From Candidatus Bathyarchaeota archaeon (lineage in GTDB: Archaea > Thermoproteota > Bathyarchaeia > 40CM-2-53-6 > RBG-13-38-9), in NCBI GenBank assembly GCA_023144075.1, contig JAGLGJ010000049.1, positions 1 through 7,554 on the forward strand: 7,554 bases of DNA. The letters are read 5' to 3'. Below, in pieces: positions 4,836-7,554 of this stretch; the stretch's first letter is position 1; every line of letters starts with the position of its first letter. The position numbers and the translations under genes were made by a program. Under the pieces are notes generated by a model. That model was not told the origin of the DNA, did not search any database, and saw nothing but the letters and a program-made list of their open reading frames with translations.

Positions 4836-6854
4836 TTGACTGATCTAGATAGAATTTGTGTAAATACGCTCCGATTCTTAGCTGTTGATGCTGTTGAAAA
4901 AGCCCAGTCGGGGCATCCCGGTCTTCCTCTCGGTGCGGCACCTATGGCTTATGTGCTATGGGATAAATTCTTGCGTCATAATCCAAAGAATCCAAAATGG
5001 ATTAATCGAGATCGTTTCATACTTTCAGCAGGTCATGGGTCTGCTTTACTATATTCTCTCTTACACATGTATGGGTATGATCTTCCTTTAGAAGAATTGA
5101 AGCAATTTCGACAATGGGAGAGCAAGACTCCAGGACATCCAGAATTTGGCTTAACAAAAGGAGTTGAGGCCACAACAGGTCCATTAGGCCAAGGTTTCGC
5201 AATGGGTGTTGGAATGGCTCTTGCTGAAGTATTTTTAGCTAATTGCTTCAACTTCCCAGGATATCCAATAGTAGATCATTATACGTACGCAATAGTGTCA
5301 GATGGAGACCTGATGGAAGGGGTCGCCTCCGAAGCTGCCTCACTTGCAGGAACTCTAAAACTGAACAAGATAATCTACCTATATGATGATAATCATATCT
5401 CACTCGAAGGCGAGACTGATTTCGCATTCACTGAAAATGTAAAGGGTCGTTTTGAAGCCTATGGCTGGAACGTTCTTCAGGTTCCAGATGGTAATGATTT
5501 AGAAAACATCGAAAAAGTCATTGATTCTGCAAAATCCCAAAAAGAAAAACCCTCTCTCATAATAGTTAGAACTCGTATTGGATATGGAAGCCCCAAACAA
5601 GATTCAGCAGAAGCACATGGAGAACCGCTAGGTCCAGAAGCTTTGAAAATCACAAAGGAATTTCTAGGATGGCCTATCGAACCAACATTCCACATACCAA
5701 AAGATTCTCTAAACCATTTCAGAAAATCTATCCAAAAAGGAGCTGAGCTTGAGAATAAATATAACGAGATTCTCGATTCTTATCAAAAGAAATATCCAGA
5801 TTTCTATTCCCAATTTGAAAACACAATAAAAGGACAATTACCTGCTGACTGGAAGAACTATATACAATTCTTCAACCCGAATGATGAACCATTAGCAACC
5901 AGAGGAGCTTCAGGCAAAGTCATGAATAATCTGACAAGGAAACTACACACGCTAAATGGGGCGCCCCCACATATTCTTGTAGGTGGGTCAGCAGATCTTG
6001 CGCCATCAACAAAGACACTCTTGATGGGTTATGGTGACTTGGGTTTGAGTAAAGTTTGTGCCCATAACGTCCACTTCGGTGTTAGAGAGCATTCGATGGG
6101 AGCTATCGCCAACGGCATGGCCTTGCATAGTAATTTTATTCCATATACTGCGACATTTCTTGTTTTTTCCGATTATATGCGTCCACCCATAAGATTAGCC
6201 GCGTTAATGAAAACTCATGTAGTTTTCATTTTCACACATGACAGTATTATGCTTGGCCAAGACGGCCCAACACATCAACCGATTGAGCAGTTAATGAGTC
6301 TCAGAACTATTCCTGGCCTAACTGTTATTCGGCCGGCTGACGCCAATGAGACAGCGATGGCCTGGCAAATGGCGATCGATAGGAAAGGACCAACTGTCCT
6401 CATCTTCACGAGACAGAAATTGCCAATTCTTGATCCAGCAAAATATACAATTAGAGATGGAGTTCCTCGAGGTGCCTATATTTTATCTGAAGCCGAATCT
6501 GGTAAACCTGATATTATCTTAATAGCGACAGGGTCAGAAGTTCATTTAGCGTTAGCATCCAGCAAGGAATTGAAAATAGAAGGAATTGAGGCTCGTATTG
6601 TATCGATGCCTTCATGGGAGCTTTTCGAAGAACAAACAGTAGAATACAAACTGAAAGTTCTTCCTCCAGAATTGCCTAAGCTTGCCATAGAAGCCGGAGT
6701 ATCTCTAGGCTGGGGAAAATACGTTGGGGATAAAGGGGATGTAATTGGTTTGGATCGATTCGGAGCATCGGCACCTGGAAAAGTGGTCTATGAGCAATTT
6801 GGTTTTACCGTAAAGAATGTTGTTAATCGAGCTAAGAGATTATTAAAACAGTAA
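4836..6854 (+). CDS. tkt: Transketolase, full-length
   Basis: A 672-residue thiamine-diphosphate enzyme that moves two-carbon units between ketose and aldose phosphates in the non-oxidative pentose phosphate pathway. The domains run in the usual order: cofactor-binding N-terminal domain with SGHPGLPLG (H27), SAGHGS (H67), PGHPE (H101), and the thiamine/metal motif from SDGDLMEG (D156) to N186 in DDNHISLEG; H261 in AHGEPLG; then the pyrimidine domain with catalytic E418 in GVREHS, THDS (H468), and DGPTHQP (D476, H480); R526 in FTRQKLP; and the C-terminal domain from about 540, with LIATGSEV at 562-569. Length and motifs match bacterial and eukaryotic single-chain transketolases, whereas many archaea split the protein into two subunits. 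The TTG start is backed by an upstream AGAAGGG. The gene is 33 bases after the kinase and is very probably in one operon with it. Confidence 0.96.
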   Translation: MTDLDRICVNTLRFLAVDAVEKAQSGHPGLPLGAAPMAYVLWDKFLRHNPKNPKWINRDRFILSAGHGSALLYSLLHMYGYDLPLEELKQFRQWESKTPGHPEFGLTKGVEATTGPLGQGFAMGVGMALAEVFLANCFNFPGYPIVDHYTYAIVSDGDLMEGVASEAASLAGTLKLNKIIYLYDDNHISLEGETDFAFTENVKGRFEAYGWNVLQVPDGNDLENIEKVIDSAKSQKEKPSLIIVRTRIGYGSPKQDSAEAHGEPLGPEALKITKEFLGWPIEPTFHIPKDSLNHFRKSIQKGAELENKYNEILDSYQKKYPDFYSQFENTIKGQLPADWKNYIQFFNPNDEPLATRGASGKVMNNLTRKLHTLNGAPPHILVGGSADLAPSTKTLLMGYGDLGLSKVCAHNVHFGVREHSMGAIANGMALHSNFIPYTATFLVFSDYMRPPIRLAALMKTHVVFIFTHDSIMLGQDGPTHQPIEQLMSLRTIPGLTVIRPADANETAMAWQMAIDRKGPTVLIFTRQKLPILDPAKYTIRDGVPRGAYILSEAESGKPDIILIATGSEVHLALASSKELKIEGIEARIVSMPSWELFEEQTVEYKLKVLPPELPKLAIEAGVSLGWGKYVGDKGDVIGLDRFGASAPGKVVYEQFGFTVKNVVNRAKRLLKQ

Positions 6855-6863
6855 ATTATCATC

Positions 6864-6910
6864 CTTAAAGGTTAAGAAAAGATAAGAAAATGAGATCGTA
6901 AAAAGGATCT
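6864..6910 (+). other. Tkt-gnd gap with two weak inverted repeats
   Basis: CTTAA-AGG-TTAAG (6864-6876) and AGATC-eight bases-GATCT (6893-6910) follow the transketolase stop. Both stems are only five base pairs and no T-run follows, so I cannot call a terminator with any strength. The rest of the 145-base gap is A-rich. Confidence 0.25.
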
Positions 6911-6955
6911 GCTGTTACTAAATTAAATCGGTAAAATTTTAAAAAAATCTATTTG

Positions 6956-6965
6956 TAAATATATA
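6956..6965 (+). promoter_or_regulatory. TATA-like box of the 6-phosphogluconate dehydrogenase gene
   Basis: TAAATATATA is the best TATA-like sequence in the window. A start about 25 bases downstream (near 6986) would leave a leader of about 14 bases beginning just at the GAGGG ribosome binding site. This suggests that the gene can be transcribed separately from kinase-transketolase. Confidence 0.5.
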
Positions 6966-6986
6966 CCTGATTCTGTTTAGAACAAA

Positions 6987-6991
6987 GAGGG
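6987..6991 (+). promoter_or_regulatory. Ribosome binding site of the 6-phosphogluconate dehydrogenase gene
   Basis: GAGGG lies eight bases before the ATG at 7000 and decides for this start over the internal ATG codons at residues 5 and 11. Confidence 0.65.
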
Positions 6992-6999
6992 AATAAAGA

Positions 7000-7554
7000 A
7001 TGCAATTAGGGATGATAGGATTAGGACGCATGGGTCTGAATATGGCGACTCGGCTGGTAAAAGGTGGACATAAAGTTGTTGGTTATGCTAGACGTGAAGA
7101 AACAGTCAATCAAGCAAAGGAAAAAGGAATAGATGGAGCATATTCACTAAAGGAATTGGTTCAGAAATTATCTGTCCCTCGGATAATCTGGTTGATGATT
7201 CCTGCTGGAGACCCAATAGATAAAACAATTCAAGATATTTCGCCAGAATTAGAAGAAGGTGATGTGATCGTCGACGGGGGTAACTCGAATTATAAAGATA
7301 GCATACGTCGAGCTGCTTTGCTCAAAGAGAATAAGATCCACTATGTGGATGTGGGTACTAGCGGTGGTATTTGGGGTTTGACAGAAGGTTATAGTATGAT
7401 GGTAGGTGGTGAGAAGGATGTTGTGGAACGACTCAACCCGATCTTCGAAACGCTTGCTCCATCTAAGGACAAAGGTTGGGGTCATGTAGGAACAAATGGT
7501 GCAGGTCACTTTGTAAAAATGGTTCATAACGGGATTGAATACGGGGATATGCAG
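7000..7554 (+). CDS. gnd: 6-phosphogluconate dehydrogenase (decarboxylating), 3' end beyond the right edge
   Basis: The first 185 residues of an enzyme that oxidises 6-phosphogluconate to ribulose 5-phosphate and CO2 while reducing NAD(P). The Rossmann fold opens with GLGRMG at 7-12, the second strand ends YARRE at 29-33, and VDGGNSNY lies at 91-98. Substrate-binding SGG is at 121-123, and the catalytic segment GHFVKMVHNGIEYGDMQ at 169-185 holds the general base K173, N177 and the acid E180. The short loop after SGG (IWGL, then EGYSMMVGG) is that of the shorter, about 300-residue GndA/YqeC type rather than the 470-residue form, so about 115 residues should lie beyond the window. After the second strand it has Ala-Arg-Arg rather than an acidic residue, which favours NADP by general Rossmann rules. 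The start has a GAGGG and its own TATA-like box. Confidence 0.93.
   Translation, partial: MQLGMIGLGRMGLNMATRLVKGGHKVVGYARREETVNQAKEKGIDGAYSLKELVQKLSVPRIIWLMIPAGDPIDKTIQDISPELEEGDVIVDGGNSNYKDSIRRAALLKENKIHYVDVGTSGGIWGLTEGYSMMVGGEKDVVERLNPIFETLAPSKDKGWGHVGTNGAGHFVKMVHNGIEYGDMQ

Noticed and set aside
4836..6854. Sulfoglycolytic or dihydroxyacetone-synthase role for the transketolase
   Set aside because: The sequence has the full classical transketolase motif set, and no sulfosugar gene is in the window.
6855..6999. Small RNA or riboswitch in the tkt-gnd gap
   Set aside because: Only two five-base stems are visible, with no conserved riboswitch core and no T-run. A promoter explains the second half of the gap.
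7249..7527. Minus-strand open frame of 92 codons near the right edge
   Set aside because: It is antisense to the catalytic and cofactor regions of the 6-phosphogluconate dehydrogenase, which are highly conserved on the plus strand.

Overview
The window looks like a chromosomal segment of an AT-rich archaeon, most likely of the TACK group (Nitrososphaeria or Bathyarchaeia would fit; this is an inference from gene style, not from a marker gene). The reasons are a DhnA-type class I aldolase of archaeal style, heavy use of AGA and ATA codons, TTG starts on three genes, and short leaders with A/T-rich TATA-like boxes about 25 bases before the presumed transcript starts. The protein-coding content is almost all central sugar-phosphate metabolism. 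No RNA gene, mobile element or CRISPR array is visible.

Layout. The left part is read on the minus strand. A 12-helix MFS-type transporter (from 1220, running off the left edge) lies downstream of a three-gene set: class I aldolase (3637-2726), a GmhB/histidinol-phosphatase-like HAD-IIIA phosphatase (2729-2055, overlapping the aldolase by ATGA), and an HAD-IA phosphatase (from about 2004 to 1315). An 84-103 base gap (1221-1314) with two overlapping perfect palindromes and a T-run separates this set from the transporter, which probably has its own promoter. A 184-base divergent intergenic region (3638-3821) holds a perfect 9+9 inverted repeat. The right part is read on the plus strand: a ROK-family sugar kinase (3822-4802), a full-length transketolase (4836-6854), and the first 185 codons of a GndA-type 6-phosphogluconate dehydrogenase (7000 to the right edge), which has its own TATA-like box and ribosome binding site.

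How the genes may work together. The kinase can feed hexose 6-phosphate, the dehydrogenase makes ribulose 5-phosphate, and transketolase interconverts pentose, tetrose, heptose and hexose phosphates. The aldolase and its coupled phosphatase form or split a ketose bisphosphate and remove a phosphate. The combination is a plausible oxidative plus non-oxidative pentose phosphate module. No transaldolase gene is in view, so the aldolase plus GmhB-like phosphatase could provide a sedoheptulose 1,7-bisphosphate bypass. That is a hypothesis. The phosphatase also carries an unusual hexanucleotide-repeat expansion in its zinc-binding loop, with a glutamate where the GmhB family has a substrate-binding arginine.
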